Shown here piece by piece: positions 27,862 through 36,440 of a stretch of 64,000 nucleotides of DNA. Every line of letters begins with the position of its first letter. Position 1 is the first letter of the stretch. The notes under the pieces are model-generated. The model saw nothing but the letters and a program-made list of their open reading frames with translations. It was not told the origin of the DNA and ran no database searches. The position numbers and the translations under genes are program-made. The DNA is taken from contig NZ_JOEI01000018.1 in assembly GCF_000718095.1 (NCBI RefSeq), forward strand, positions 124,001 through 188,000, read 5' to 3'. The DNA is from Streptomyces scopuliridis RB72. Its GTDB lineage: Bacteria > Actinomycetota > Actinomycetes > Streptomycetales > Streptomycetaceae.

Positions 27862-30570
27862 GTGGCTGAGACAGCATCGAAGAAGACCGCAGACAACCGT
27901 CCTCGCCTGCTCCTCATGGACGGGCACTCCCTGGCGTACCGGGCGTTCTTCGCGCTGCCCGCGGAGAATTTCACGACCGCGACCGGTCAGCCGACGAACG
28001 CCATCTACGGCTTCGCGTCGATGCTGGCGAACACATTGCGTGACGAGTCGCCCACACATTTCGCCGTCGCTTTCGACGTGTCCCGCAAGACCTGGCGCTC
28101 CCAGGAGTTCCCGGAGTACAAGGCCAACCGCTCCAAGACGCCCGACGAGTTCAAGGGGCAGGTCGAGCTGATCGGCGAGCTGCTGGACGCGATGCGCGCG
28201 GACCGGTTCGCGATCGACGGGTTCGAGGCGGACGACGTCATCGCGACGCTCGCCCGCCAGGCCGAGGCCGCGGGCTTCGAGGTGCTGATCGTCACCGGCG
28301 ACCGGGACTCGTTCCAGCTCATCTCCGAACACACGACGGTGCTGTACCCCACCAAGGGCGTCTCCGAGCTGACCCGCTTCACCCCGGAGAAGGTCCAGGA
28401 GAAGTACGGACTGACCCCGGCGCAGTACCCGGACTTCGCGGCCCTGCGCGGCGATCCGTCCGACAATCTCCCCGGCATCCCGGGCGTCGGTGAGAAGACC
28501 GCCGCGAAGTGGATCAACCAGTTCGGCTCGTTCGACGAACTGGTCGCGCGCGCCGACGAGGTGAAGGGCAAGGCCGGGCAGAACTTCCGGGACCACCTGG
28601 AGTCGGTCAAGCTCAACCGCAGGCTCACGGAGCTGTCGTGCGATGTCGAGCTGCCCAAGACCCCGCAGGAGCTGGAGCGCGCCCCGTACGACCGTACGGC
28701 CCTGATCGGTGTGCTGGAGGTCCTGGAGATCCGTAACCCCAGCCTGCGCGAGCGGCTGCTCGCGGTGGATCCCGGCGCCGCCGAGGACGAGGCCCCGGCG
28801 CCGGCCGCCGGGGTGGAGCTGGACGGCGCGGTGCTGGCCTCCGGCGAGCTGGCGCCCTGGCTCGCGGAGCACGGCGCGCAGCCGCTCGGTGTCGTCACGG
28901 CCGACACCTGGTCGCTGGGTACGGGCAGCGTCAGCGAGGTCGCGCTCGCCGCGGCCGGCGGCGCCGCGGCCTGGTTCGACCCGACGCAGCTGGACGAGGC
29001 CGACGAGCGGGCCTTCGCGGCCTGGCTCGCCGACGAGGCCCGGCCCAAGGTCATGCACAACGCGAAGGGCGCGATGCGCGTCGCCCCCGAGCACGGCTGG
29101 CGGGTCGGCGGCGTCACGATGGACACCGCTCTCGCCGCCTATCTGGTCAAGCCCGGCCGCCGCTCCTTCGCCCTGGACGCCCTCGCCATCGAATACCTGG
29201 GCCGGGAGCTGGCCCCGGCCACCGCCGACGGACAGCTCGCCTTCGGGACCGACGAGCAGGCCGAGGCCGAGGCGCTGATGGCCCAGGCCCGCGCCGTCCT
29301 CGATCTGGGCGACGCCTTCACCGAGCGGCTGGACGAGGTCGGCGCCACCGGACTGCTCCAGGACGTGGAGCTGCCCACCTCCGAGCTGCTCGCCCGGCTG
29401 GAGCGGCACGGCATCGCCGCCGACCGCGCCCATCTGGAGGCCATGGAGCAGCAGTTCGCGGGCGCCGTGCAGCAGGCCGTGAAGGAGGCGCACGCCGCCG
29501 TCGGCCATGAGTTCAACCTCGGCTCGCCCAAGCAGCTCCAGGAAGTCCTCTTCGGTGAGCTGGGCCTGCCCAAGACGAAGAAGACGAAGACCGGTTATAC
29601 GACGGACGCCGACGCGCTCGCCTGGCTGGCCGCCCAGACCGAGCACGAACTGCCGGTCATCATGCTGCGCCACCGCGAGCAGGCGAAGCTGCGGGTCACG
29701 GTCGAGGGCCTGATCAAGACGATCGCGGCCGACGGCCGGATCCACACGACCTTCAACCAGACGGTGGCGGCGACCGGCCGGCTCTCCTCCACCGACCCCA
29801 ATCTGCAGAACATCCCGGTCCGCACCGACGAGGGCCGGGCGATCCGGCGCGGCTTCGTCGTCGGCGAGGGCTACGAGTCGCTGATGACGGCCGACTACAG
29901 CCAGATCGAACTGCGCGTGATGGCCCATCTCTCCGAGGACGCCGGGCTGATCGAGGCGTTCACCTCCGGCGAGGACCTGCACACGACGGTCGCCTCCCAG
30001 GTGTTCGGGGTGAAGAAGTCCGCGGTCGACCCCGAGATGCGCCGCAAGATCAAGGCGATGTCGTACGGGCTGGCGTACGGGCTCTCGGCGTTCGGGCTCT
30101 CGCAGCAGCTGAACATCGAGGCGGCCGAGGCGCGCGGCCTGATGGACACGTTCTTCGAGCGCTTCGGGGGCGTGCGGGACTATCTGCACCGCGCGGTCGT
30201 GGAGGCCAGGGCCACCGGCTATACGGAGACGATGCTCGGCCGCCGCCGCTACCTGCCGGACCTCAACAGCGACAACAGGCAGCGCAGGGAGATGGCCGAG
30301 CGGATGGCGCTCAACGCCCCCATCCAGGGCACCGCGGCGGACATCGTCAAGGTCGCCATGCTCAACGTCGACCGGGCGATGACCGAGGCGGGGCTGACGT
30401 CCCGGATGCTCCTCCAGGTCCATGACGAAATCGTCCTGGAGATCGCGCCGGGCGAGCGCGAACCGGTGGAGGAGCTGCTGCGCCGCGAGATGTCGACGGC
30501 GGTCGAACTGCGCGCGCCGCTGGATGTGTCGGTGGGTGTGGGCAGGGACTGGGAGTCGGCGGCGCACTGA
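27862..30570 (+). CDS. polA: DNA polymerase I
   Basis: 902 residues from GTG at 27862. Domain order is the 5'-3' exonuclease (about 10-300), with LLMDGHSLAYRAFFALP, DGFEADDVIATLA, VTGDRDSFQL and GDPSDNLPGIPGVGEKTA. A 3'-5' exonuclease-like domain (about 315-500) follows, then the polymerase. Motif A is DYSQIELRVMAHLSED near residue 676, motif B RRKIKAMSYGLAYG and motif C QVHDEIVLE near 852. In the middle domain the DxE exonuclease motif is replaced by VVTADTWSLG, so proofreading is probably absent. It fills gaps in repair and Okazaki-fragment processing. Confidence 0.97.
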   Translation: MAETASKKTADNRPRLLLMDGHSLAYRAFFALPAENFTTATGQPTNAIYGFASMLANTLRDESPTHFAVAFDVSRKTWRSQEFPEYKANRSKTPDEFKGQVELIGELLDAMRADRFAIDGFEADDVIATLARQAEAAGFEVLIVTGDRDSFQLISEHTTVLYPTKGVSELTRFTPEKVQEKYGLTPAQYPDFAALRGDPSDNLPGIPGVGEKTAAKWINQFGSFDELVARADEVKGKAGQNFRDHLESVKLNRRLTELSCDVELPKTPQELERAPYDRTALIGVLEVLEIRNPSLRERLLAVDPGAAEDEAPAPAAGVELDGAVLASGELAPWLAEHGAQPLGVVTADTWSLGTGSVSEVALAAAGGAAAWFDPTQLDEADERAFAAWLADEARPKVMHNAKGAMRVAPEHGWRVGGVTMDTALAAYLVKPGRRSFALDALAIEYLGRELAPATADGQLAFGTDEQAEAEALMAQARAVLDLGDAFTERLDEVGATGLLQDVELPTSELLARLERHGIAADRAHLEAMEQQFAGAVQQAVKEAHAAVGHEFNLGSPKQLQEVLFGELGLPKTKKTKTGYTTDADALAWLAAQTEHELPVIMLRHREQAKLRVTVEGLIKTIAADGRIHTTFNQTVAATGRLSSTDPNLQNIPVRTDEGRAIRRGFVVGEGYESLMTADYSQIELRVMAHLSEDAGLIEAFTSGEDLHTTVASQVFGVKKSAVDPEMRRKIKAMSYGLAYGLSAFGLSQQLNIEAAEARGLMDTFFERFGGVRDYLHRAVVEARATGYTETMLGRRRYLPDLNSDNRQRREMAERMALNAPIQGTAADIVKVAMLNVDRAMTEAGLTSRMLLQVHDEIVLEIAPGEREPVEELLRREMSTAVELRAPLDVSVGVGRDWESAAH

Positions 30571-30589
30571 CGGGTGGTGCCGGGCCCGC

Positions 30590-30643
30590 GATGCCCGAAC
30601 GATGAGGCCCGAGGTGCCCCCGTTGAGGGGCTCTTCGGGCATC
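30590..30643 (+). terminator. Inverted repeat after polA
   Basis: GATGCCCGAA and TTCGGGCATC form a perfect 10-bp stem enclosing an inner CCCC/GGGG stem, 20 bases past the polA stop. Confidence 0.6.
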
Positions 30644-30776
30644 CAGACGACTCACAGGTAGCGAACTGGTGAAAAGCGGTCACGGACCGGTGTGCTGGGG
30701 CGAGGAGTTGACATAGGGTCGCCTGAGTCCTCGCGCGGGGAGCGCGAACAGCCGTCCACCGGGAGGGGCCAGACAT

Positions 30777-32486
30777 ATGTCCGCGCTATTCGGCAGGCGC
30801 CTGCGCAGAGGAGCGACCACCACCGCGGTGGCCGCCGCCGCGATCGCGGCCCTCTCCGCTTCCCAGGCACCGGGCGCCATCCCCTCCGGCCCGGGCGGTG
30901 CCCAGGCCGCCGCCGACGCGAACCCGCCCGCCGACTCGTCGGCGACCGGCAACTCCCCGTACTACACCGAGCTTCCGCCGCTCGTCACGCCCGACGAGCC
31001 CGGCACGTCGATCGACCTGCCGGCCCTCGGCACCGGCCCGGCGGAAGCGGGCATACCGGCCTCGGTGCTGGCCGCGTACAAGCAGGCGGAGCAGTCCCTC
31101 GCGGAGACCAAGCCCGGCTGCAACCTGCCGTGGCAGCTGCTCGCCGCCATCGGGAAGGTCGAGTCCGGCCAGGCGCGCGGCGGCCGGGTGGACGCCAATG
31201 GGACCACGCTGGCGCCGATCCTCGGCCCGGTGCTCAACGGCAACGGCTTCGCGAACATCTCCGACACCGACAACGGCGCGTACGACGGCGACTCCACGCA
31301 TGACCGCGCGGTCGGCCCGATGCAGTTCATCCCGTCGACCTGGGCGACCTGGGGCCGGGACGCCAACGGCGACGGCCGCAAGGACCCCAACAACATCTAC
31401 GACGCGGCGCTCGCGGCAGGGGAGTACCTCTGCCACGCGGACCGCGATCTGTCGGTCGACGCCGATCTCCGTCAGGCGATCCTCAGCTACAACCACTCGC
31501 AGGAGTATCTGAGCACCGTCCTGACCTGGTTCGAGTACTACAACAAGGGCACGCACGAGGTCCCGGACGGCACGGGCGTGCTGCCCGTCGGCACCGGCCC
31601 CGCCGACCCGGTCCCCTCGCCGACCCCGACCCCGCCCCCGTCGCCGAAGCCCAGCCCCAAGCCCCAGAAGCCGTCCGAGCCCAGCCCCGACCCGTCCCCT
31701 CCCGGGTCCGGCGGCCCGGAGGACCCGTCCAAGCCGGGCGGCGGAGGCTCGACCCCTCCCTCCACGGGCGACCCCGCCACCCCCACCCCGATGCCCGTCG
31801 TCAAGCGGATCGAGAAGACCGGCACGGGCACGCTCACGGCCGTGGCGGGCAGCCAGTTCACGGAGCGGACCTCGGTACGCGCCGTGGACGCGGCGGGCAA
31901 GCCCGTCGCCGACGTTCCGGTGCGGTTCGAGATCGTCGGCGACACCGACGCGCGCTTCACGCCCGGCAAGTCCGCGCTGACCCTCACCACCGGCGAGGAC
32001 GGCACGGCGACCGCCCCGCCCGTCCAGGCGGGCGAGCAGACCGGTGAGTTCACGATCCGGGCCACCGTGGACGTCGAGAATGTCGCGGGTGTCGAGTACA
32101 CCGCGTCGGTCACGGCCCGCGAGGCGGACGGACTCACCAGGACCGGCGACAAGGAGCTGACGGCCGAGACCGGCAAGGAGTTCGCGGACCAGATCTCGGT
32201 CAAGGCCACCTACCAGGGAGAGGCCGCGTCGGGCGTCGCCGCGACCGCCACCATGATCACGTCCGCGAGCGGCTCCGCCCCGCGCGCCGACGGGCCCTAC
32301 TTCAAGGACGCGGACGGCAATCCGCTCCGTGAGCTCAAGGACCTGAAGACCGACGCCAACGGCGCCCTCCAGCTCCCGAAGATCTACGCGGACGACACGA
32401 CAGGCACGTTCCTGCTCCGCATCGAGACCGAGGGCGGCGCCACGCTGACCATCGAGCTGAAGGTCACCGCTCCGCCGGCCGCGTAA
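30777..32486 (+). CDS. Secreted lytic transglycosylase with C-terminal Ig-like domains
   Basis: 569 residues, with GGGAGGGG before the ATG. The signal peptide covers about 1-45. Residues 95-260 are an SLT-type domain: LPWQLLAAIGKVESGQ carries the catalytic Glu, followed by DRAVGPMQFIPSTWATWG and AILSYNHSQEYLSTVLTWF. It cleaves peptidoglycan between MurNAc and GlcNAc. A Pro/Ser/Lys-rich linker (about 280-335) leads to two bacterial Ig-like repeats, shown by GTGTLTAVAGSQFTERTSVR and the parallel GDKELTAETGKEFADQISVK. These probably place the enzyme in the cell wall. It converges with hrpB at a strong terminator. Confidence 0.88.
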   Translation: MSALFGRRLRRGATTTAVAAAAIAALSASQAPGAIPSGPGGAQAAADANPPADSSATGNSPYYTELPPLVTPDEPGTSIDLPALGTGPAEAGIPASVLAAYKQAEQSLAETKPGCNLPWQLLAAIGKVESGQARGGRVDANGTTLAPILGPVLNGNGFANISDTDNGAYDGDSTHDRAVGPMQFIPSTWATWGRDANGDGRKDPNNIYDAALAAGEYLCHADRDLSVDADLRQAILSYNHSQEYLSTVLTWFEYYNKGTHEVPDGTGVLPVGTGPADPVPSPTPTPPPSPKPSPKPQKPSEPSPDPSPPGSGGPEDPSKPGGGGSTPPSTGDPATPTPMPVVKRIEKTGTGTLTAVAGSQFTERTSVRAVDAAGKPVADVPVRFEIVGDTDARFTPGKSALTLTTGEDGTATAPPVQAGEQTGEFTIRATVDVENVAGVEYTASVTAREADGLTRTGDKELTAETGKEFADQISVKATYQGEAASGVAATATMITSASGSAPRADGPYFKDADGNPLRELKDLKTDANGALQLPKIYADDTTGTFLLRIETEGGATLTIELKVTAPPAA

Positions 32487-32501
32487 CCGTCACGTCCCGA
32501 A

Positions 32502-32541
32502 CGCCGCCGCCCTCCGCCCGATCCGCCGGAGGGCGGCGGCG
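32502..32541. terminator. Bidirectional terminator between the transglycosylase and hrpB
   Basis: CGCCGCCGCCCTCCG and CGGAGGGCGGCGGCG pair perfectly over 15 bp with a 10-base loop, between convergent genes. Confidence 0.85.
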
Positions 32542-32546
32542 CGCGC

Positions 32547-35108
32547 TCAACGCCTCTGGTTCAGGCGGCGCGTGGGCACGGCCGTCGAGGGGTCCTCCGG
32601 CCAGGGATGGCGCGGGTAGCGGCCCCGCAGCTCCGCCCGTACGGCGCGATAGCCCTCGCGCCAGAACGACGCCAGATCCGCCGTCACCGCCGCCGGCCGG
32701 CCCGCCGGGGACAGCAGATGCACCAGCACCGGCACCCCCGCGACCCGCGGGGTCTCGCCCAGACCGAACAACTCCTGGAGCTTCACGGCCAGTACGGGCT
32801 GCGGCCCGCCGTACTCCACCCGTACCCGCGAACCGCTCGGCACCTCGATCCGCTCCGGCGCCAGCTCGTCCAGCCGTGCCGCCTCGCCCGTCGTCCAGGG
32901 CAGCAGTCGGCGTAGCGCCTGTCCCGCGTCCAGTCGGCCGAGATCCGACCGGCGCCGGGCCCTGGAGAGCTCCGGCTCCAGCCACGCGTCCGCGCGTGCC
33001 AGCAGCGCGGCGTCCGAGACATCGGGCCAGCCGCCGCCCAACTCCCGGTGCAGGAAGTCCAGTCGGTCGCGCAGCCCCTGGGCGTCGCGGGTCCAGCGCA
33101 GCAGCCCGAGCCCCTCGCGCCGCAGCCCGTCCAGCAGCGCCGCACGCACCCGCCGCGCGTCCGGCGCGCGCAGGGCGCGTACGGACAGCTCGACGGCGCC
33201 GAGCCGCTCCACCTCCCGGGCGACGACATCGCCGTCCTCCCAGCGCACCTCCTCGCCCGCCACCAGCAGCCGGCCGGCCGCGAGGCGCGCGGTGTCCTCG
33301 TCGATGACCGCGGCGAGCCGTACCCGCGCGGAGGCCGCCGTGGCGGGACGGTCCGCGACCGCCACCGCCAGCCAGGGCGCGCCGCGCAGCCGGGAGCCCT
33401 CGCCCAGCTCGCCGCCGGTGCCCGACACCATGAGACAGGCGCCCTCACCGCGCGCCCGCGCCACGCGCTCGGGAAAGGCGAGCGCGGCGATCAGCCCGGC
33501 GACGGCGTCGTCGGACCCGGAACCCCGGCCTCCGGCGGACGAGGCCAGTTCCGGAGCCCGCTCCAGCCGCCGTACCTCCTGGCGCCAGCGCGCCGCGTAT
33601 CCGTCCTCGCCCCGGCGGGCCGTACGCCACGCCGCCGCGAGATCGTCCCCGTACGACCGCGGCGGCTCCTCGCTCAGCAGGGCCACCACCTCGGCCGCCC
33701 GCCGCGTGCCCACCTCGGGCGCGCCGTCCAGCAGGGCGCGGGCCAGCCGGGGGTGCAGCCCGAGCCTGGCCATCCGTACGCCCCGCTCCGTGACCCGCCC
33801 GCCCCCGCCCCCGCCGCCGCTCCCGTCCCCTTCCACCGCTTCCACCGCGCCGATCGCCGCCAGTACGGACCGCGCCGCCGCCAGCGCTCCGGCCGGCGGC
33901 GGGTCCAGCAGGGCGAGGCCCGCCGCGGACGGGTCGCCCCAGCACGCGGCCTGGAGCGCGAACGCCGCCAGATCCGCGACCTTGATCTCGGGGGAGGGGA
34001 AGCGGGCCAGCCGGCTGTCCTCGGCCTCCGTCCAGCAGCGGTAGACCGCGCCGGGCGCCTCACGCCCGGCCCGTCCCGCGCGCTGACGCGCGCCCGCCTG
34101 CGACACCCGTACGGTCGTCAGCGCGCTCAGCCCCCGCGCGTGGTCGGTACGCGGCTCCCGCGCCAGCCCCGCGTCCACGACGATCCGTACGCCCGGCACC
34201 GTCAGGCTCGACTCGGCCACAGCCGTGGCCAGTACGACGCGCCGGCCGCCCGACGAGCCGGCCGACCCCGCCAGGACCGCGTCCTGCACGTCCGCCGGCG
34301 CCCGCCCGTGCACCTGAAGAACCTCGGCCCCGGCGTCCCCCAGCAGCCCCGCCACCCGGCCGATCTCCCCCACGCCGGGCAGGAAACAGAGCACATCGCC
34401 GTCCCGCTCGGCCAGCGCCCGCCGCACCACCGACGCAACATGAGTGAGCAGCGCCGGATCGACCCGCATCCCGTGCGGCGGCCGTACGGGCTTGACGGGC
34501 GGCGCCCAGACCACCTCCACCGGATACGACACGCCCCGCGCCTCCACCACCGGCGCGTCCCCGAGCAGCCGCGCCCACCCGGCCGCGTCGGTCGTCGCCG
34601 ACGCCGCGACGAGCCGCAGCTCCGGCCGCAGCGCGGCCCGTACGTCCAGCAGGAACGCCGCCACCGTGTCCGCGTCCAGATGCCGTTCATGGCACTCGTC
34701 GAGGATCACCACATCGACCCCGGCCAGCTCCTGGTCGCGCTGGAGCCGCTGGAGCAGCACCCCGGTGGTCACCACCTCCACCACCGTCGCGCGCCCCACC
34801 GCGCGCTCCCCGCGCACCGTGAAACCGACGCGCTCCCCGACGCGCTCCCCGAGCAGCCAGGCCATCCGGCGGGCCGCCGCACGCGCGGCGATCCGGCGCG
34901 GCTCGGCGACGATCACCCGCCGTACCGGTCGCCGTGCGGAGCCGTCCCCGAGCAGCCCGGCCAGCACCAGCGGCACCAGCGTCGTCTTGCCCGTCCCGGG
35001 CGGCGCGCACAGCACCGCGCACCCGTGCGCGTCGAGGGCCCGCTCCAGGGCGGGGACGGCGGTGTGTACGGGCAGACTGCCGAGGATGTCGTCGCGGATC
35101 ACCCGCAC
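32547..35108 (-). CDS. hrpB: ATP-dependent helicase HrpB
   Basis: 853 residues from GTG. The DExH helicase core has Walker A CAPPGTGKTTLVP, motif Ia IVAEPRRIAARAAARRMA, motif II as DECHERHLDAD, motif III ASATTD, and motif VI QAGARQRAGRAGREAPG. Helicase-associated domain 2 and the HrpB C-terminal domain follow (YGGPQPVLAVKLQELFGLGETP, ending GRYPRHPWPEDP). HrpB proteins are RNA-helicase-like ATPases whose biological role is not well defined. A Gly run near residue 430 is a low-complexity linker. The gene converges with the transglycosylase. Confidence 0.95.
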   Translation of the reverse strand: MRVIRDDILGSLPVHTAVPALERALDAHGCAVLCAPPGTGKTTLVPLVLAGLLGDGSARRPVRRVIVAEPRRIAARAAARRMAWLLGERVGERVGFTVRGERAVGRATVVEVVTTGVLLQRLQRDQELAGVDVVILDECHERHLDADTVAAFLLDVRAALRPELRLVAASATTDAAGWARLLGDAPVVEARGVSYPVEVVWAPPVKPVRPPHGMRVDPALLTHVASVVRRALAERDGDVLCFLPGVGEIGRVAGLLGDAGAEVLQVHGRAPADVQDAVLAGSAGSSGGRRVVLATAVAESSLTVPGVRIVVDAGLAREPRTDHARGLSALTTVRVSQAGARQRAGRAGREAPGAVYRCWTEAEDSRLARFPSPEIKVADLAAFALQAACWGDPSAAGLALLDPPPAGALAAARSVLAAIGAVEAVEGDGSGGGGGGGRVTERGVRMARLGLHPRLARALLDGAPEVGTRRAAEVVALLSEEPPRSYGDDLAAAWRTARRGEDGYAARWRQEVRRLERAPELASSAGGRGSGSDDAVAGLIAALAFPERVARARGEGACLMVSGTGGELGEGSRLRGAPWLAVAVADRPATAASARVRLAAVIDEDTARLAAGRLLVAGEEVRWEDGDVVAREVERLGAVELSVRALRAPDARRVRAALLDGLRREGLGLLRWTRDAQGLRDRLDFLHRELGGGWPDVSDAALLARADAWLEPELSRARRRSDLGRLDAGQALRRLLPWTTGEAARLDELAPERIEVPSGSRVRVEYGGPQPVLAVKLQELFGLGETPRVAGVPVLVHLLSPAGRPAAVTADLASFWREGYRAVRAELRGRYPRHPWPEDPSTAVPTRRLNQRR

Positions 35109-35153
35109 AGTGTCGTACGGGGCCGTACGCGCGGACGACCGAACGGCCCCGCG

Positions 35154-35219
35154 CTCAGTCCCGTACGCGGATCAGTCCCGTACGCGGATCATCCGCACGC
35201 GGATCAGTCCCGTACGCAG
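35154..35219. repeat. Tandem ATCAGTCCCGTACGCGG repeat spanning the methyltransferase stop codon
   Basis: Four copies of a 15-17-base unit (ATCAGTCCCGTACGCGG and variants) run from 35154 to 35219. The last copy encodes the final codons and stop (35204-35206) of the methyltransferase gene; the others follow it toward hrpB. Confidence 0.75.
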
Positions 35220-36154
35220 ACGAAGATCGCCGTGCCCGGGATCAGATTCCCCCGCAGCGGGGACCAGCCGCCCCACTCCTGGGTGTTCCAGGCCGGCCAC
35301 TCCGGCTCCACCAGATCGATCAGCCGGAATCCGGCGCCCACCACGTCCCGCACCCGGTCACCGACCGTCCTGTGGTGCTCCACATAGACCGCGCGGCCCT
35401 CCTCGTCCTGCTCCACGTACGGCGTGCGGTCGAAGTACGAGGCCGCGACCGACAGTCCCTCGGGCCCCGGCTCGTCGGGGAACGCCCAGCGGACCGGGTG
35501 CGTGACGGAGAAGACCCAGCGCCCGCCCGGCCGCAGCACCCGCCGTACCTCGCGGAACACCGCCACCGGATCGGCGACGAAGGGGATCGCGCCATAGGCC
35601 GAGCAGGCCAGGTCGAAGGAGCCGTCCCGGAAGGGCAGCGCGCCGGCGTCCGCCTCCACCAGCGGGAAGCTCAGCGAACGGCCCTCGCCGATCCGCAGCG
35701 CGTGCTGGAGCTGGCGGTGGGAGAGGTCCAGCGCCACCGGGCGCGCGCCCTGCGCCGCCAGCCAGCGCGAGCACTGCGCCGCGCCCGCCCCGATCTCCAG
35801 GATGTCCAGCCCCCGCAGGGACTCCTGGGGCCCCAGCAGACCGGCCTCCACCTCGTCGAGCCCCTCCGGGCACCAGACGAAACGGTCGTCGCCGAGGAAG
35901 GTGCCGTGCTCGATCTGGTAGTCGTCCGCGTTCCGGTCCCACCAGCCGCGGTTGGCCCGGCTGCTCTCCGTGGCACCGCTGTCGCGGCGTGTCGCCTCGG
36001 GCTCCGCTTCGGTCTCGCCTCCGGGGTCGGCGGGCCCGGCGTCGAGAACGGGTTCGCAAGCGGTTTCGCGAACGGTTTCGGGTTCGTGCTCTTGGATCAT
36101 CGTGTCCGTCGTCGTAGTGTGCGAGGAGTCGTCATGGGGCCGTTCTGGCCTCAT
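35204..36154 (-). CDS. Class I SAM-dependent methyltransferase
   Basis: 316 residues from ATG at 36154; ATG at 36100 is possible and neither has a good ribosome site. The first 65 residues are acidic and disordered. Then RANRGWWDRNADDYQIEHG precedes the Rossmann fold: motif I ILEIGAGAAQCSRWLAAQG, motif II VALDLSHRQL, motif III LVEADAGALPFRDGSFDLACS and VLRPGGRWVFSVTHP. It is a Methyltransf_11-type enzyme; the substrate is unknown, and the C-terminal WNTQEWGGWSPLRG segment is specific to this subfamily. It is divergent from rpsA. Confidence 0.85.
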   Translation of the reverse strand: MRPERPHDDSSHTTTTDTMIQEHEPETVRETACEPVLDAGPADPGGETEAEPEATRRDSGATESSRANRGWWDRNADDYQIEHGTFLGDDRFVWCPEGLDEVEAGLLGPQESLRGLDILEIGAGAAQCSRWLAAQGARPVALDLSHRQLQHALRIGEGRSLSFPLVEADAGALPFRDGSFDLACSAYGAIPFVADPVAVFREVRRVLRPGGRWVFSVTHPVRWAFPDEPGPEGLSVAASYFDRTPYVEQDEEGRAVYVEHHRTVGDRVRDVVGAGFRLIDLVEPEWPAWNTQEWGGWSPLRGNLIPGTAIFVCVRD

Positions 36155-36211
36155 GGAACGCTGGTTGTGCCGGGTATGAGAGGTTCCGCCCCCGGTGGGG
36201 GCGTTCGCGCA

Positions 36212-36240
36212 TTGACCGTGCCCGGCTGCCCCCGTATGCT
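36212..36240 (+). promoter_or_regulatory. Promoter of rpsA
   Basis: TTGACC (36212-36217) and TATGCT (36235-36240) are spaced by 17 bases, an excellent match to the housekeeping consensus. Transcription should start near 36247, giving a leader of about 195 bases before rpsA. Confidence 0.75.
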
Positions 36241-36440
36241 AAAGGTTGCGCTGCGGGCTTGCGCGCCTCAGACGTAGCAGCCGCGCTCGCATCTGTATGT
36301 AAGTTCCCTCGGTTGTCGAGGCGCTTTCCCTATTGTCCGGGGCCGGCGCTTCCTTGGCTGTCCGGCTTCTGCAGAGGCGATACAGGCTCTCGGCGTAGCA
36401 GTACCTACGACTCACTGTCCGCACCGGAGCCCTTTCCCAC

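Noticed and set aside
27835..30642. 935-codon open frame opposite polA
   Set aside because: Arg/Gly-rich, no motif, and mirrors the polA frame; a typical shadow of high third-position GC.
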